Source: Gammaproteobacteria bacterium (GTDB lineage Bacteria > Pseudomonadota > Gammaproteobacteria > Ga0077536). Taken from it: DNA of 64,000 bases. The position numbers and the translations under genes were made by a program. Under the pieces are notes generated by a model. That model was not told the origin of the DNA. It saw only the letters and a program-made list of their open reading frames with translations, and did no database searches. Where the stretch lies: positions 1 to 64,000 of the forward strand of contig JADLGE010000111.1 of assembly GCA_020849475.1 (NCBI GenBank). The letters are read 5' to 3'. Below are positions 36,622-45,985 of this stretch, piece after piece (the stretch's first letter is position 1; every line of letters starts with the position of its first letter).

Positions 36622-37719
36622 TTGGCGCGACGACCTCATCTGTGCTTCGTCGGCTGGGGACATCACGTCCACACCGAGCGCTGGGTCAATCGTTTCGCCG
36701 ACGCCGATTTCGATCTGTCGGTGATTTCGTTTTCGCGCGCCGGCAACTATGCACCCGGCGTGCGCCAGTTCAATCTCATGGCGCTGCCCTTCAACAGTCA
36801 TCGTCTGCGCATGGCGGCGCTGCGCCTGTTGTTCGCCTACCTGCGCCCCGACATCGTGCACGTGCACTACGCCGGCTTTCTGGTCAACGTCGCGCCCAAC
36901 TGGCACGGTCGCATGGTCGTCACCGTGTGGGGCTCGGACATTTATCGCACCCACGTCATCGAAGATGAACAGCGGCGCCTCATTGCCGAGTATCTGCCGC
37001 GCGCCGGACTCGTGACCTGTGATTCGGAAGACCTCAAAATCGCGATTGGCGAATTCTGCCCGCGCGTCGCGGCGGTCACGGAAGTCGTGCAATGGGGCGT
37101 CGACACGGCGCTGTTCACGCCGTCCGCGACACCGAGCAGGATTGCCGACAGATTGGGGCTGGCGGGACGCACGGTATTCCTGAGTCCACGCAATTTTTAC
37201 CCGCTGTATCGACTGCTGGAAATCGTGCGGGCCTTCGCGCAAGTCGCGCAGCGTCTGCCCGACGCCGTGCTGCTCATGAAACGCTATGCCTCCGAGGCGG
37301 ACTACTCGCAGCGCGTCGAAGCCCTCATCGACGAACTCGGCATCCGTAGCCGGGTGCATATTCTCGAGCAGGTCGATTACGCCGAGATGCCGGACTTCTA
37401 CCGCAGTGGCACGATCATGATCTCGGTGCCCGAATCAGACGGCACGCCAATGTCCTTGCTCGAAGCGATGGCCTGCGGCTGTCTGCCCATCGTCTCCGAC
37501 CTGCCGTCGCTGCACGAATGGGTGGTGGACGGCGCAAACGGCCGCGTGGTGCCGGTGGGCAACGTTGATGCGCTGGCCGACGCAATGCTGGACATGGCCC
37601 ACTGCGCCGAGCGCGAACACATCATCGCCCACAACCTTGCACTGGTGCGTGAGCGTGCCAGCCAGCAGGCGAGCCGCGACTATATGGTGGCTCGCTATCA
37701 AGCACTGTGCGCGCTTTGA
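36622..37719 (+). CDS. Glycosyltransferase, GT4-like
   Basis: 365 residues with a GT-B fold. The N-terminal half starts CFVGWGHHVHTERWVNRF, VWGSDIYRTHVIEDEQRR follows, and the C-terminal half has LSPRNFYPLYRLLEIV and ISVPESDGTPMSLLEAMACGCLPIVSDLPSLHEWV with the E-x7-E donor-binding motif. It starts with TTG immediately after the aminotransferase stop, so it is probably translated by coupling. It should add the amino sugar made by the three upstream enzymes or a neighbouring residue; this is an inference from position. Confidence 0.85.
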   Translation: MARRPHLCFVGWGHHVHTERWVNRFADADFDLSVISFSRAGNYAPGVRQFNLMALPFNSHRLRMAALRLLFAYLRPDIVHVHYAGFLVNVAPNWHGRMVVTVWGSDIYRTHVIEDEQRRLIAEYLPRAGLVTCDSEDLKIAIGEFCPRVAAVTEVVQWGVDTALFTPSATPSRIADRLGLAGRTVFLSPRNFYPLYRLLEIVRAFAQVAQRLPDAVLLMKRYASEADYSQRVEALIDELGIRSRVHILEQVDYAEMPDFYRSGTIMISVPESDGTPMSLLEAMACGCLPIVSDLPSLHEWVVDGANGRVVPVGNVDALADAMLDMAHCAEREHIIAHNLALVRERASQQASRDYMVARYQALCAL

Positions 37720-37912
37720 ACATTGGCGGCCGGCATCGCCCACGGGCACTGTGCGCCTGGCCGTCGCCGCAAGCCTGCGGTGATGCATTTCGCGGCCGCT
37801 AACTTCGCACGGCGGCGCCAGGATTCCACAGACAATGCATGAATACCCGCGTCCCGCTGCGTCGCAGCCGCTGGCCCGCACTCGCTGCCGCCAGCGTGCA
37901 ACAGCGCGGCGA

Positions 37913-37941
37913 TTCTCAAGCATTACCCGATAGACCATAAT
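37913..37941 (+). promoter_or_regulatory. Weak sigma-70 promoter candidate
   Basis: TTCTCA (37913-37918) and CATAAT (37936-37941) are 17 bp apart in the 248-bp gap before the TIGR04063-type glycosyltransferase. The -35 is poor. The gap otherwise holds no gene. Confidence 0.25.
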
Positions 37942-37967
37942 CAGCGAGCATTCTCTGGCACCGGCAC

Positions 37968-39167
37968 ATGAAGATCCTTCACGTCTTCGACCATTCGCTA
38001 CCGCACTACGATGGGTATGCATTTCGGTCCTGGGAGATTCTCCGCTTCGAGCGCGGACTCGGCATCGATACGGTGCAGGTGACGTCATCCAAGCATGCCG
38101 GCAGCGTCAAGGCGCTGGAAAGCGCGGAAGGACTCGACTTCCATCGCACGGCCGCACTTGGCGGCATCTACACATTGCCGGTGCTCGACCAGCTCGGCGT
38201 GGTGCTGGGTCTGCGCAAGCGTGTGCTGGAATTGATCGAACAGACGCGCCCGGACCTGGTTCATGCCCACTCGCCTTCCTTGAACGGCCTCGCCGCGCTC
38301 AGTGCCGCGCGCCGCTGTGGTCTGCCGCTGGTCTATGAAGCCCGGTCGTTCTGGGAAGACGCCGCGGTCGATGCCGGCGCCTGTCGCGAAGGCGATGTGC
38401 GATATCGCCTGACACGCGCCAGCGAAACCCATGTCATTCGACGCGCCGACCATGTGGTGCCCATCTGCCGCGGCATCGCCGGCGACTTCATCGCCCGCGG
38501 CCTGGCGAGTGAGCGCTGCACGGTCATTCCCAACGCGGTGGACTTCGCCCGCTTCAGCAGCCAGCTCGACTACGACGCTGAGTTGGCGGCGCGCCATGGC
38601 CTGACGCGCGGCAAGACGCTGGGCTTTGCCGGATCGTTTTTCACCTTCGAGGGCCTTGGCGTGCTGCTCGAAGCGATGCGCCGCCTGGCCGATCTCGATC
38701 CGCAGGTGCGCCTGCTGCTGGTGGGTGATGGCGTCGAGCGCGCCGATCTCGAGGCCCACTGCCAAGGGCTCGGCCTTGGCCAGCATGTGCTGTTCACCGG
38801 CCGCGTGCCCCATGCCAGCATCGAGTCCTACTACGGCATCATGGACATCCTGGTCTATCCACGCCTGCCCATGCGTTTGACCGAATTGGTCACTCCGCTC
38901 AAGCCACTCGAAGCGATGGCCTACGGCAAGGCGGTCATCGCCTCGGACGTCGGCGGTCATCGCGAGCTCATCGAGCACGACCGCAGCGGCGTGCTGTTCA
39001 AGGCCGGTGACGCCGCCGCACTGGCCACCAGCGCCAGCGCGCTGCTCGCCGATCCGGCACGGCAGGCGAGCCTGCGTGACTACGCACGCCGCCATGTCGA
39101 GAGCCGTCATAACTGGGCCAGCAATGTTCAGGCCTATCACGACATCTATTCACGCCTGCTGTCATGA
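37968..39167 (+). CDS. Glycosyltransferase, exosortase A-associated (Daro_2409 type)
   Basis: 399 residues. The N-terminus MKILHVFDHSLPHYDGYAFRSWEIL and EARSFWEDAAVDAG are characteristic of the XrtA-associated GT4 family (TIGR04063 type). The donor domain has VIPNAVDFARFS, LLVGDGVERADLE and PLKPLEAMAYGKAVIASDVGG with the Glu pair. It is one of the glycosyltransferases specifically tied to XrtA loci. Its stop overlaps the start of the next gene (ATGA). Confidence 0.9.
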   Translation: MKILHVFDHSLPHYDGYAFRSWEILRFERGLGIDTVQVTSSKHAGSVKALESAEGLDFHRTAALGGIYTLPVLDQLGVVLGLRKRVLELIEQTRPDLVHAHSPSLNGLAALSAARRCGLPLVYEARSFWEDAAVDAGACREGDVRYRLTRASETHVIRRADHVVPICRGIAGDFIARGLASERCTVIPNAVDFARFSSQLDYDAELAARHGLTRGKTLGFAGSFFTFEGLGVLLEAMRRLADLDPQVRLLLVGDGVERADLEAHCQGLGLGQHVLFTGRVPHASIESYYGIMDILVYPRLPMRLTELVTPLKPLEAMAYGKAVIASDVGGHRELIEHDRSGVLFKAGDAAALATSASALLADPARQASLRDYARRHVESRHNWASNVQAYHDIYSRLLS

Positions 39168-40348
39168 ACGCATTACTCGCTGTCGTTTACTGGCTCAGCC
39201 TGGTAGCGGTGATCTATCCCTATCTCGGTTATCCACTGACGCTGTGGCTGGCGACGCGCGTGCGCGGCGCCTATCGCCCGCCGGCGCCGAGCGCCGACTT
39301 TGTGCCGAGCGTGACGGTGATGATCTCGGCGTACAACGAAGCCGCCGTGCTCGAGGCAAAGCTCGACAACACTCTGGCAATCGACTATCCGCGTGAGTTG
39401 TTCACGGTCGTGGTGGTATCCGATGCCAGTGATGACGGCACCGACGAAATCGTGCAACGACGCGCCGCCCTCGACCCGCGGGTGAGCTTGTATCGCCAGG
39501 AAGAACGACGCGGCAAGACCGCGGGACTCAATCGCGGCATCGAGTTCGCCCACGGCGAGGTGGTGGTGTTTTCCGATGCCAACGCCATGTACGAAACCAA
39601 CGCCATCCGTGAACTGGTGGCGCCGCTCGTGGACCCCGCCATCGGCTACGTGGTTGGCGCCGCCCACTACAGCGACAGTGAAGACGGTGAGTCACAGGCC
39701 AGCGAAGGTCTGTACTGGCGCTACGAACTTGCGCTCAAGGAACTTGAATCGGGCTTCGGTTCAGTAGTCGGCGGCGACGGCGCCATCTATGCCATCCGCC
39801 GTGAACTGTTCTGGCCATTGCGCGAAGATGACATCAACGACTTCGTCAATCCGCTGCAGATCATCGCTGCCGGCAAGCGCGGCGTATTCAACCCGCGCGC
39901 TCGCGCCTATGAAGAAAGCGCCGATTCGTTCGCCAAGGAATTCCGCCGTAAACGTCGCATCGTCAACCGCAGCTGGCGTGCGGTGCTGCGCTATGGCGGC
40001 GCGGTGCGCAAGGCCAATAATCCGGCCTTCGTCTTTCAGTTGACCGCGCACAAGATTTTGCGCTGGTTCGCGATGCCGCTGCTGGTCTTGCTCGGCCTCA
40101 CCAATGTGCCGCTGGCGGCGGCGCCTGGCGTCGGTTTCTACGAGCTTTCGCTGCTCGGGCTGCTGGCCTCGGTGGTGCTCGCGCTAAAGGCGCGGCGCGA
40201 TCTTGCGGTCGCCGCCCAGCCGCACAAGCTCGCCTACCTCTTTTACTATTTCTATCTGGTCAATATCGCCGCCGTGCTCGGCATCTGGGATGAAAGCCGC
40301 GGCATTCGCCACAGCAAGTGGGATCACGTGCGCAGCAGTGGCACTTAG
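39164..40348 (+). CDS. Membrane glycosyltransferase, GT2 family
   Basis: 394 residues. One N-terminal membrane segment precedes a GT-A catalytic domain with TVMISAYNEAAVLEAKL, VSDASDDGTDEIV and FSDANAMY (DxD-like), and GGDGAIYAIRRELF and NDFVNPLQI follow. Several C-terminal membrane segments (WFAMPLLVLLGL, LLGLLASVVLAL) complete the polymerase-like topology. It may extend the glycan or act as a processive transferase. It overlaps the previous gene by 4 bp and precedes asnB by 30 bp. Confidence 0.88.
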   Translation: MNALLAVVYWLSLVAVIYPYLGYPLTLWLATRVRGAYRPPAPSADFVPSVTVMISAYNEAAVLEAKLDNTLAIDYPRELFTVVVVSDASDDGTDEIVQRRAALDPRVSLYRQEERRGKTAGLNRGIEFAHGEVVVFSDANAMYETNAIRELVAPLVDPAIGYVVGAAHYSDSEDGESQASEGLYWRYELALKELESGFGSVVGGDGAIYAIRRELFWPLREDDINDFVNPLQIIAAGKRGVFNPRARAYEESADSFAKEFRRKRRIVNRSWRAVLRYGGAVRKANNPAFVFQLTAHKILRWFAMPLLVLLGLTNVPLAAAPGVGFYELSLLGLLASVVLALKARRDLAVAAQPHKLAYLFYYFYLVNIAAVLGIWDESRGIRHSKWDHVRSSGT

Positions 40349-40378
40349 GACCGATTCAATGGAACGGACATTGACAGC

Positions 40379-42256
40379 ATGTGCGGAATAGTCGGCGTCC
40401 ACTACTTCGACCGCGCGCGCCGTGTCGGCGCGGAGACCCTGCGGGCGATGAACGACCAGATCGTGCATCGTGGCCCTGATGATCAGGGTCATGCCTGCTT
40501 CGGCCACACCGGCATCGGTATGCGCCGCCTGTCGATCATCGATTTGGGCGGCGGCCACCAGCCGATATTTTCGCCCTCGGGGCAGCAGGCCATCGTCTTC
40601 AATGGTGAGGCATTCAATTTCCAGGAGCGTCGCGAGCAGTTGCGCGCCGCCGGTCACAGCTTCACCACCCACAGTGACACCGAGGTGGTGCTGCACCTCT
40701 ATCTCGCCCATGACACGGCCTTCATCGATTACATCAACGGCATGTTCGGGCTGGCCATCTGGGATGCGAGCAAGGACCGCCTGCTGCTGGCCCGCGACCG
40801 GCTCGGCATCAAACCGCTTTATTACTACCAGGACGCCGAGAAACTCATCTACGGGTCCGAGATAAAGTCCCTGCTTGCGCACCCCGAGGTCGGGCGCGCG
40901 CTCGATATCGAAAATCTGCAGCTCTACCTGCAGTACGGCTTCACGCCGGCGCCCCACACCTTGCTCAAGGGCATTCGCAAGCTGCCGCCCGGCCACATGT
41001 TGCTCACCACGACCAGCGGCATCGAGATTCGCAAGTACTGGGATGTGTCCTACGCCGACAAGCTCACGGGCAGCGCCGATGCCATTGCCGAGGAACTCTA
41101 CGAGCTGCTCAGCAGCTCGGTGAAGTACCGCATGATTGCCGACGTGCCGCTCGGCGCCTTTCTCAGCGGCGGCATGGACTCGAGCAGCATCGTGCACATC
41201 ATGCGCGACTTAGGCACGACCGATGTCAGCACCTACAACATCGGCTACGGCTCATCATTCGCCGAACACGACGAGTCCTCGGAAGCACGCGAGATTGCGC
41301 GGCACTATGGCACCCGCCACCACGAGATTCTCGCCGAGCCGGACGTGCGCAACATGTTCCCCAAGCTCATCCGCTACATGGACGAGCCCATCGCCGACTC
41401 TTCTTTTGTCGTCACCTACCTGGTGTCGCAGCTCGCCCGTGAGTCAGTGAAAGTGATCCTGTCGGGCGTCGGTGGAGACGAACTGTTCGGCGGTTACCGG
41501 CGCTACTTCAACGTCGGACTCAATCGCTGGTGGCACCGTCTGCCCCATGCATTGCGCCAGGGTGTGATCGCGCCGCTGCTCGGCGCACTGCCCGAAGACC
41601 GCAACAATCGGCTGCTGAATTATGTGCGTCTGGCCAAGGGCTTCGTGCGCACCGCCGAGTTGCCGCCCGCCGCACAGTACGGCGCCATGATGCGGGTGCT
41701 GGCGCCCGAGATCCTGACTCCGGCGAGCCGTAGCGGCATGGATGTGCTGCAACCATTCACCGACACCCTGGCTGCCTGCGACGCTTCGGCGCTGCTCGAT
41801 CGCGTGATGTATGTCGACCTCAAGACTTCACTGCCAGAGCAGTTGTTGTTGCTCACCGACAAAATGTCGATGGCCTGCTCACTCGAAGTACGCGTGCCCT
41901 ATCTCGACTATCGGGTGGTGGAGTTCGCCGCGCGGATACCGGTGGAATACAAGCTGCGAGGTCTGGAACTGCGGCACATCCAGCGTCGCGCGTTTCAGAA
42001 TCGCCTGCCGGATGCGGTGCTCAATCGCCGCAAGCGCGGCTTTGGTGCGCCGGTGGGCGCGTGGCTGCGCGGCGGCTTACGCGAAATGATCGAGGACCTG
42101 CTTTCAAGCACGCGCCTCAAGCAGCAAGGTCTGTTTGACGCCAACACGGTACGGGCGCTGGTGGACGGCCACATGGACAAGCGTCTCGATGGCACGGACG
42201 GCCTCCTGGCCCTGCTCACGTTTCAATTGTGGCAGCAGGAATTTTTGCCCGGCTGA
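40379..42256 (+). CDS. Asparagine synthetase-like amidotransferase, XrtA/PEP-CTERM type
   Basis: 625 residues. MCGIVGVHYF gives the N-terminal Cys2 nucleophile, RHGPDD-type and RLSIIDLGGGHQPI follow in the glutaminase domain, and the C-terminal synthetase domain has FLSGGMDSSSIV and SGVGGDELFGGYRRY. It is the standard AsnB-type enzyme of XrtA loci (TIGR03108 type). It probably amidates a uronic acid or another carboxylate in the glycan using glutamine. It lies between glycosyltransferases in the plus-strand operon. Confidence 0.92.
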   Translation: MCGIVGVHYFDRARRVGAETLRAMNDQIVHRGPDDQGHACFGHTGIGMRRLSIIDLGGGHQPIFSPSGQQAIVFNGEAFNFQERREQLRAAGHSFTTHSDTEVVLHLYLAHDTAFIDYINGMFGLAIWDASKDRLLLARDRLGIKPLYYYQDAEKLIYGSEIKSLLAHPEVGRALDIENLQLYLQYGFTPAPHTLLKGIRKLPPGHMLLTTTSGIEIRKYWDVSYADKLTGSADAIAEELYELLSSSVKYRMIADVPLGAFLSGGMDSSSIVHIMRDLGTTDVSTYNIGYGSSFAEHDESSEAREIARHYGTRHHEILAEPDVRNMFPKLIRYMDEPIADSSFVVTYLVSQLARESVKVILSGVGGDELFGGYRRYFNVGLNRWWHRLPHALRQGVIAPLLGALPEDRNNRLLNYVRLAKGFVRTAELPPAAQYGAMMRVLAPEILTPASRSGMDVLQPFTDTLAACDASALLDRVMYVDLKTSLPEQLLLLTDKMSMACSLEVRVPYLDYRVVEFAARIPVEYKLRGLELRHIQRRAFQNRLPDAVLNRRKRGFGAPVGAWLRGGLREMIEDLLSSTRLKQQGLFDANTVRALVDGHMDKRLDGTDGLLALLTFQLWQQEFLPG

Positions 42257-42425
42257 GCGAGGCCGTGGCGCCACTGCGCGGCGCAAGACACGGTTGACAG
42301 CACTACCGATTGCGCGTGAAGGACCGCCGCAACCGTACCTGATCGCCGTGGGTCCGAGGAGGACATCGACGCCATGAACCGATACCGGCCGCACGCGGCC
42401 TGCCCGCGAGTCGCGCGGCACTGAC

Positions 42426-43613
42426 ATGCGACGGCCCGCGATCATCGCCTTTGCCGCCACACCGTGGTCCGCGGTGTGGATGAATCGCCAGCATCTGCTG
42501 TCGCGACTGGCAGCGCGTGGCTATCGCATCGCTTACAGCAATGGCATCGCCCATTACTCGAATTTCAAGTCGCTGCCGCTGTGGCCGCGCCTGGTGTGGC
42601 AGGACCAGGTGCTCGTCGCCCAGCCCGGTTATCTGCTTCCCGGCAGTGTGCGTCCGTCGTGGTTGAGCAGCATTGCGCTGCGCCTGCACTGTCGCGCCCT
42701 GCTGCGTGCGCTCGGGGAAGACAACAGCGAGCATGTCATCGGGCTGTGCTTCGATCCGCATCTGCTGGATTGCGTCGATGCGCTGGCGCCCCGCCATCGC
42801 GTGTTTCACATCTACGATTCCTACCACAAGATGTACGGGCACGTGGCGGACTTCGGCCCCGTTCGTCGTCGCCTGTCGTCCTACGATCTCATCACCGCCA
42901 GCACCGCGCAGATGTACGAAGAAGTCACCGGCCAGCATGCGCAGCCGGGCTGCATCGTTGCGAACGGCGTCGACTTCTCGTCTTTCGACCGCCAGCCGCC
43001 CGCGCCATCGCCCACCGCCGCGGCGATTGCGGCGCTGCCCGGGCGCCGCGTCGGCTATGTCGGCAGCATCAACACCAAAATAGATTTCGCCTTGATCAAA
43101 CACCTGTCGCAGCGCTTTCCCGGCGACAGCTTCGTGCTGGTCGGCCCCATGCGTCACGCCATACTCGAACGCATGAGCAATGATCTCGCCAGCTACGAAG
43201 CCATGCGCGCACGTCCCAATGTGCACATCTTCCCTGCCGTGTCGCGCCACGAGATCCCCGCGGTGCTGGCGGCCATGGATATCAACTGCATATTCTTTCG
43301 CGTCGATCGCGCCGACTGGGTGCCCGCCGTCTACCCGATCAAACTCAACGAATACCTGGCCAGCGGCAAGCCGGTATTGAGCTGCGACCTGCGCGTGGTG
43401 CGTGAAGCTTTTGCCAACGTCGTGAGTGTGTGCCGCACCCCGCAGGAATGGACACTGGCGCTCGAACACTGCGCGGGCGACGCCAACGACAGCGCCGCCG
43501 TCGCGGCACGGCTGGCGGTTGCACGGGGCAATGACTGGGAACGACGTGTCGACCAATTCGAGGCATTGCTGGTCGGCCTCGATGAGCGCGAGCCGCGGGA
43601 CCGCCCTGGCTGA
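42426..43613 (+). CDS. Glycosyltransferase (TuaH-like)
   Basis: 395 residues with a GT-B layout. RPAIIAFAATPWSAVWMNRQHLLSRLAARG at the N-terminus and FHIYDSYHKMYG resemble the TuaH group of teichuronic-acid-type transferases. The C-terminal half has CIVANGVDFSSF, RRVGYVGSINTKIDFALIKHL and YPIKLNEYLASGKPVLSCDL, where the conserved Glu lies in the donor-binding region. It follows asnB by 169 bp. A long reverse-strand reading frame over this gene is an artefact of GC bias. Confidence 0.83.
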   Translation: MRRPAIIAFAATPWSAVWMNRQHLLSRLAARGYRIAYSNGIAHYSNFKSLPLWPRLVWQDQVLVAQPGYLLPGSVRPSWLSSIALRLHCRALLRALGEDNSEHVIGLCFDPHLLDCVDALAPRHRVFHIYDSYHKMYGHVADFGPVRRRLSSYDLITASTAQMYEEVTGQHAQPGCIVANGVDFSSFDRQPPAPSPTAAAIAALPGRRVGYVGSINTKIDFALIKHLSQRFPGDSFVLVGPMRHAILERMSNDLASYEAMRARPNVHIFPAVSRHEIPAVLAAMDINCIFFRVDRADWVPAVYPIKLNEYLASGKPVLSCDLRVVREAFANVVSVCRTPQEWTLALEHCAGDANDSAAVAARLAVARGNDWERRVDQFEALLVGLDEREPRDRPG

Positions 43614-43619
43614 ATCGCC

Positions 43620-44798
43620 ATGCTGCGGGTTCTGCAAGTGTATAAAACCAACTTCCCGGAGGTGCGCGGTGGCGTGGACCAGGTGGTCTGCAGTCTGCTG
43701 CGCCAAGCACCCGCGGATTGTCGCTGCAGCCTGTTGCGTACCGCACCGTGGACACAGCGTGCAGCGGTGTTTGATGTCATCGAAGGCATCGATGTCATTT
43801 CCATGCATCTGCCGGTGCCACCGGCGCGCGCCACGGCGTGGATGAGCTGGTGGTTCCTTTTCACGCGCGCACCGCGCGCGCTGTGGCAACTGCGCTCCGT
43901 GCTGCGCGCCCAGGGCGTCGACGTCGTGCATCTGCATACGCTGCAGTTCTACCAGTTGTACTTCGTGCTGTGCCGCGTGCTGGGCGGACCACCGCTGATC
44001 GTCACCCTGCATCGCGCCGAAGTGCTGGAATTCGAGCACCGTCATTGGCTGATGCGCGCCTGTTGGCAATGGGTGCTGCAACGCGCCTCCGCCGTCAACG
44101 CGGTGTCGGCCTGGCTGTGCGCCGAGGCGCAACGGCGCCTGCCGTTCGTGACCAAGATCGAGTGCATCACCAACGGCATCGCCGAGCCGCCCGACACGCT
44201 GCCCGATGGCGCGGTCCTGCGCCGGCACCTGGGGCTGCCGGATGACTACGTGTGCATGGTCGGCGTGCTCGAACACTACAAGGGCCACGATCTCGCGCTG
44301 CGCTGCTGGGCCGAGCTCGACAGCGATGTGGCCTTGGTGCTGATTGGCAACGGCAGCGCCATGGGAGCTTACCAGGATCTGTGCGCGCGCCTCGGCCTGA
44401 GCCAACGCGTGCATCTGCTCGGCCAATTGCCCCACGACGAGACCCTCTGCCTGCTGCGCGACAGTCGTGCCATGCTCATGCCGTCGCGTAACGAGGGTCT
44501 GGGTCTGGCAATTCTGGAGGCGGGCCTGCTCGGCGTGCCGGTCATCGCCAGCGACATCGCGCCGTTTCAGGAAATGCTCCGGCATGAACACAACGGGCTT
44601 TTGTTTCGCAGTGACGACAGCCATGCACTGACCGACTGTGTGCGTCGGCTGCTGGGCGAGCCCGCACTCGGCGAACGTCTCGCCCGCCAATTCGGCGCCG
44701 ATGTACGCGCGCACTTTTCATTTGCGGACAACGCGCGCCGCTACGGCGAGTTGTATCAACGCGCCGTGCGTGACAGCGGCCAACAGCGAGCCTCGTGA
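43620..44798 (+). CDS. Glycosyltransferase, GT4 family
   Basis: 392 residues. It begins MLRVLQVYKTNFPEVRGGVDQVV, a typical acceptor-side glycine-rich motif, and the donor domain has CITNGIAEPP, YKGHDLALRCW, LVLIGNGSAMGAYQ and LMPSRNEGLGLAILEAGLLGVPVIASD with the E-x7-E motif. It lies 6 bp after the TuaH-like gene, and its stop overlaps the GTG of the next gene (GTGA). Confidence 0.88.
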   Translation: MLRVLQVYKTNFPEVRGGVDQVVCSLLRQAPADCRCSLLRTAPWTQRAAVFDVIEGIDVISMHLPVPPARATAWMSWWFLFTRAPRALWQLRSVLRAQGVDVVHLHTLQFYQLYFVLCRVLGGPPLIVTLHRAEVLEFEHRHWLMRACWQWVLQRASAVNAVSAWLCAEAQRRLPFVTKIECITNGIAEPPDTLPDGAVLRRHLGLPDDYVCMVGVLEHYKGHDLALRCWAELDSDVALVLIGNGSAMGAYQDLCARLGLSQRVHLLGQLPHDETLCLLRDSRAMLMPSRNEGLGLAILEAGLLGVPVIASDIAPFQEMLRHEHNGLLFRSDDSHALTDCVRRLLGEPALGERLARQFGADVRAHFSFADNARRYGELYQRAVRDSGQQRAS

Positions 44799-45985
44799 GC
44801 GCCATGCACGCGCCGGTCAGTATCGTCCTGCCCACCTATAATCGCGCCCGGTATGTGGCGGCGGCGCTCGACAGTCTGCTCGCTCAGACTCTCCCGGCGG
44901 CGCAGATCATCGTCGTCAACGATGGCTCCACTGACGACACCAGCACGGTGATGCGCGGCTATGGCTCCCGCATCGAATTCATCGAGAAGGCCAACGGCGG
45001 CAAGTGCGCCGCCATCAATGCCGCGTTACCACGCGCCACCGAGAAATATCTGTGGGTGTTCGACGACGACGACATCGCCTGTGCCGATGCCCTCGCCCGT
45101 CATGTCGCGGCACTCGAGGGGGACAACGCCGCTGGTTTCACCATCAGTGGTTCATTTCGTTGCCACGATGATGCCGATGGCATCACCCTCAAAGTGCTGC
45201 GCGCGCAGCCCGTGCGTCCGTTTCACGACGACGATCATCTGCTGGAACTGCTGCTGAGTTCCTACATCGCCGGCCCAGCGACCATGATTCGCCGCGCGCT
45301 TATCGAACAGGTCGGGCCGTATCGGGAAGATCTTGCCCGCGTCGATGATTTCGAAATGGCGCTGCGTCTCAGCCTGGTCAGTCGACCTGTGCGGCTGGCC
45401 GAGCCACGCCCGAGCTATTACCGGCGCTGGCACCTCGGTCTGCGCGGCTGGGCCGGACAACGGTTCGACTACGGACAGAGTGTCGCCCGCTCGCGCACCG
45501 AAGAGCGCATGGTGCTGCGCGACATGCAGGAGCAATTGACGCTTGCCCATTACTTGCCGCGCCCGCAATGGCAGCAGCCGCTCACCGAGGACCGCGAGCG
45601 ACAGGCGCTGCTGCGTTGCTGGGCGGTGATGGTGCAGAAAGGCATGTGGCCGGAAGCCGGCGCCGCCCTCGCGCGGCTCGCTGAGATTGGACTCGACGCG
45701 GGACACATGACGCACACTGAGACTGCATGGGCGTGCCGCGCGTTCTCCGATCTGAACACGCTCGGTGACATGCGCCTGCACGGCACTGAGACCACGGCCC
45801 TCGGCACGGCGCTCGCCGACCGCCGCGTGGCGGGTCTCAAACACGCGGCGTTGCGTCAGACGCTCTACCATGTGCGCGCCGCGCTTGCCGGGCGCGACTG
45901 GCCGCGCCTGCGTGCGAGCGCAGTGCTCATGCAGCGCGTGCTGTGGCCGGCGTTCCTGCCTTCGGTGCGGCGCGCGGCGCAATGA
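44795..45985 (+). CDS. Glycosyltransferase, GT2 family with C-terminal extension
   Basis: 396 residues. The GT-A domain occupies the first 210 residues: VSIVLPTYNRARYVAAALDSLL, IIVVNDGSTDDT and LWVFDDDDI (DxD motif). A further 180 residues are mainly helical and Arg-rich with no membrane segment and no domain that I recognise. Start is GTG at 44795 by overlap with the upstream stop. Its TGA overlaps the ATG of the flippase gene. It presumably adds one sugar to the repeat unit. Confidence 0.85.
   Translation: MSAMHAPVSIVLPTYNRARYVAAALDSLLAQTLPAAQIIVVNDGSTDDTSTVMRGYGSRIEFIEKANGGKCAAINAALPRATEKYLWVFDDDDIACADALARHVAALEGDNAAGFTISGSFRCHDDADGITLKVLRAQPVRPFHDDDHLLELLLSSYIAGPATMIRRALIEQVGPYREDLARVDDFEMALRLSLVSRPVRLAEPRPSYYRRWHLGLRGWAGQRFDYGQSVARSRTEERMVLRDMQEQLTLAHYLPRPQWQQPLTEDRERQALLRCWAVMVQKGMWPEAGAALARLAEIGLDAGHMTHTETAWACRAFSDLNTLGDMRLHGTETTALGTALADRRVAGLKHAALRQTLYHVRAALAGRDWPRLRASAVLMQRVLWPAFLPSVRRAAQ

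Noticed and set aside
42303..44714. 803-codon reading frame on the minus strand
   Set aside because: It lies over two clear plus-strand glycosyltransferase genes and shows no domain. Its His/Gln/Arg-rich composition is typical of the reverse strand of GC-rich genes.
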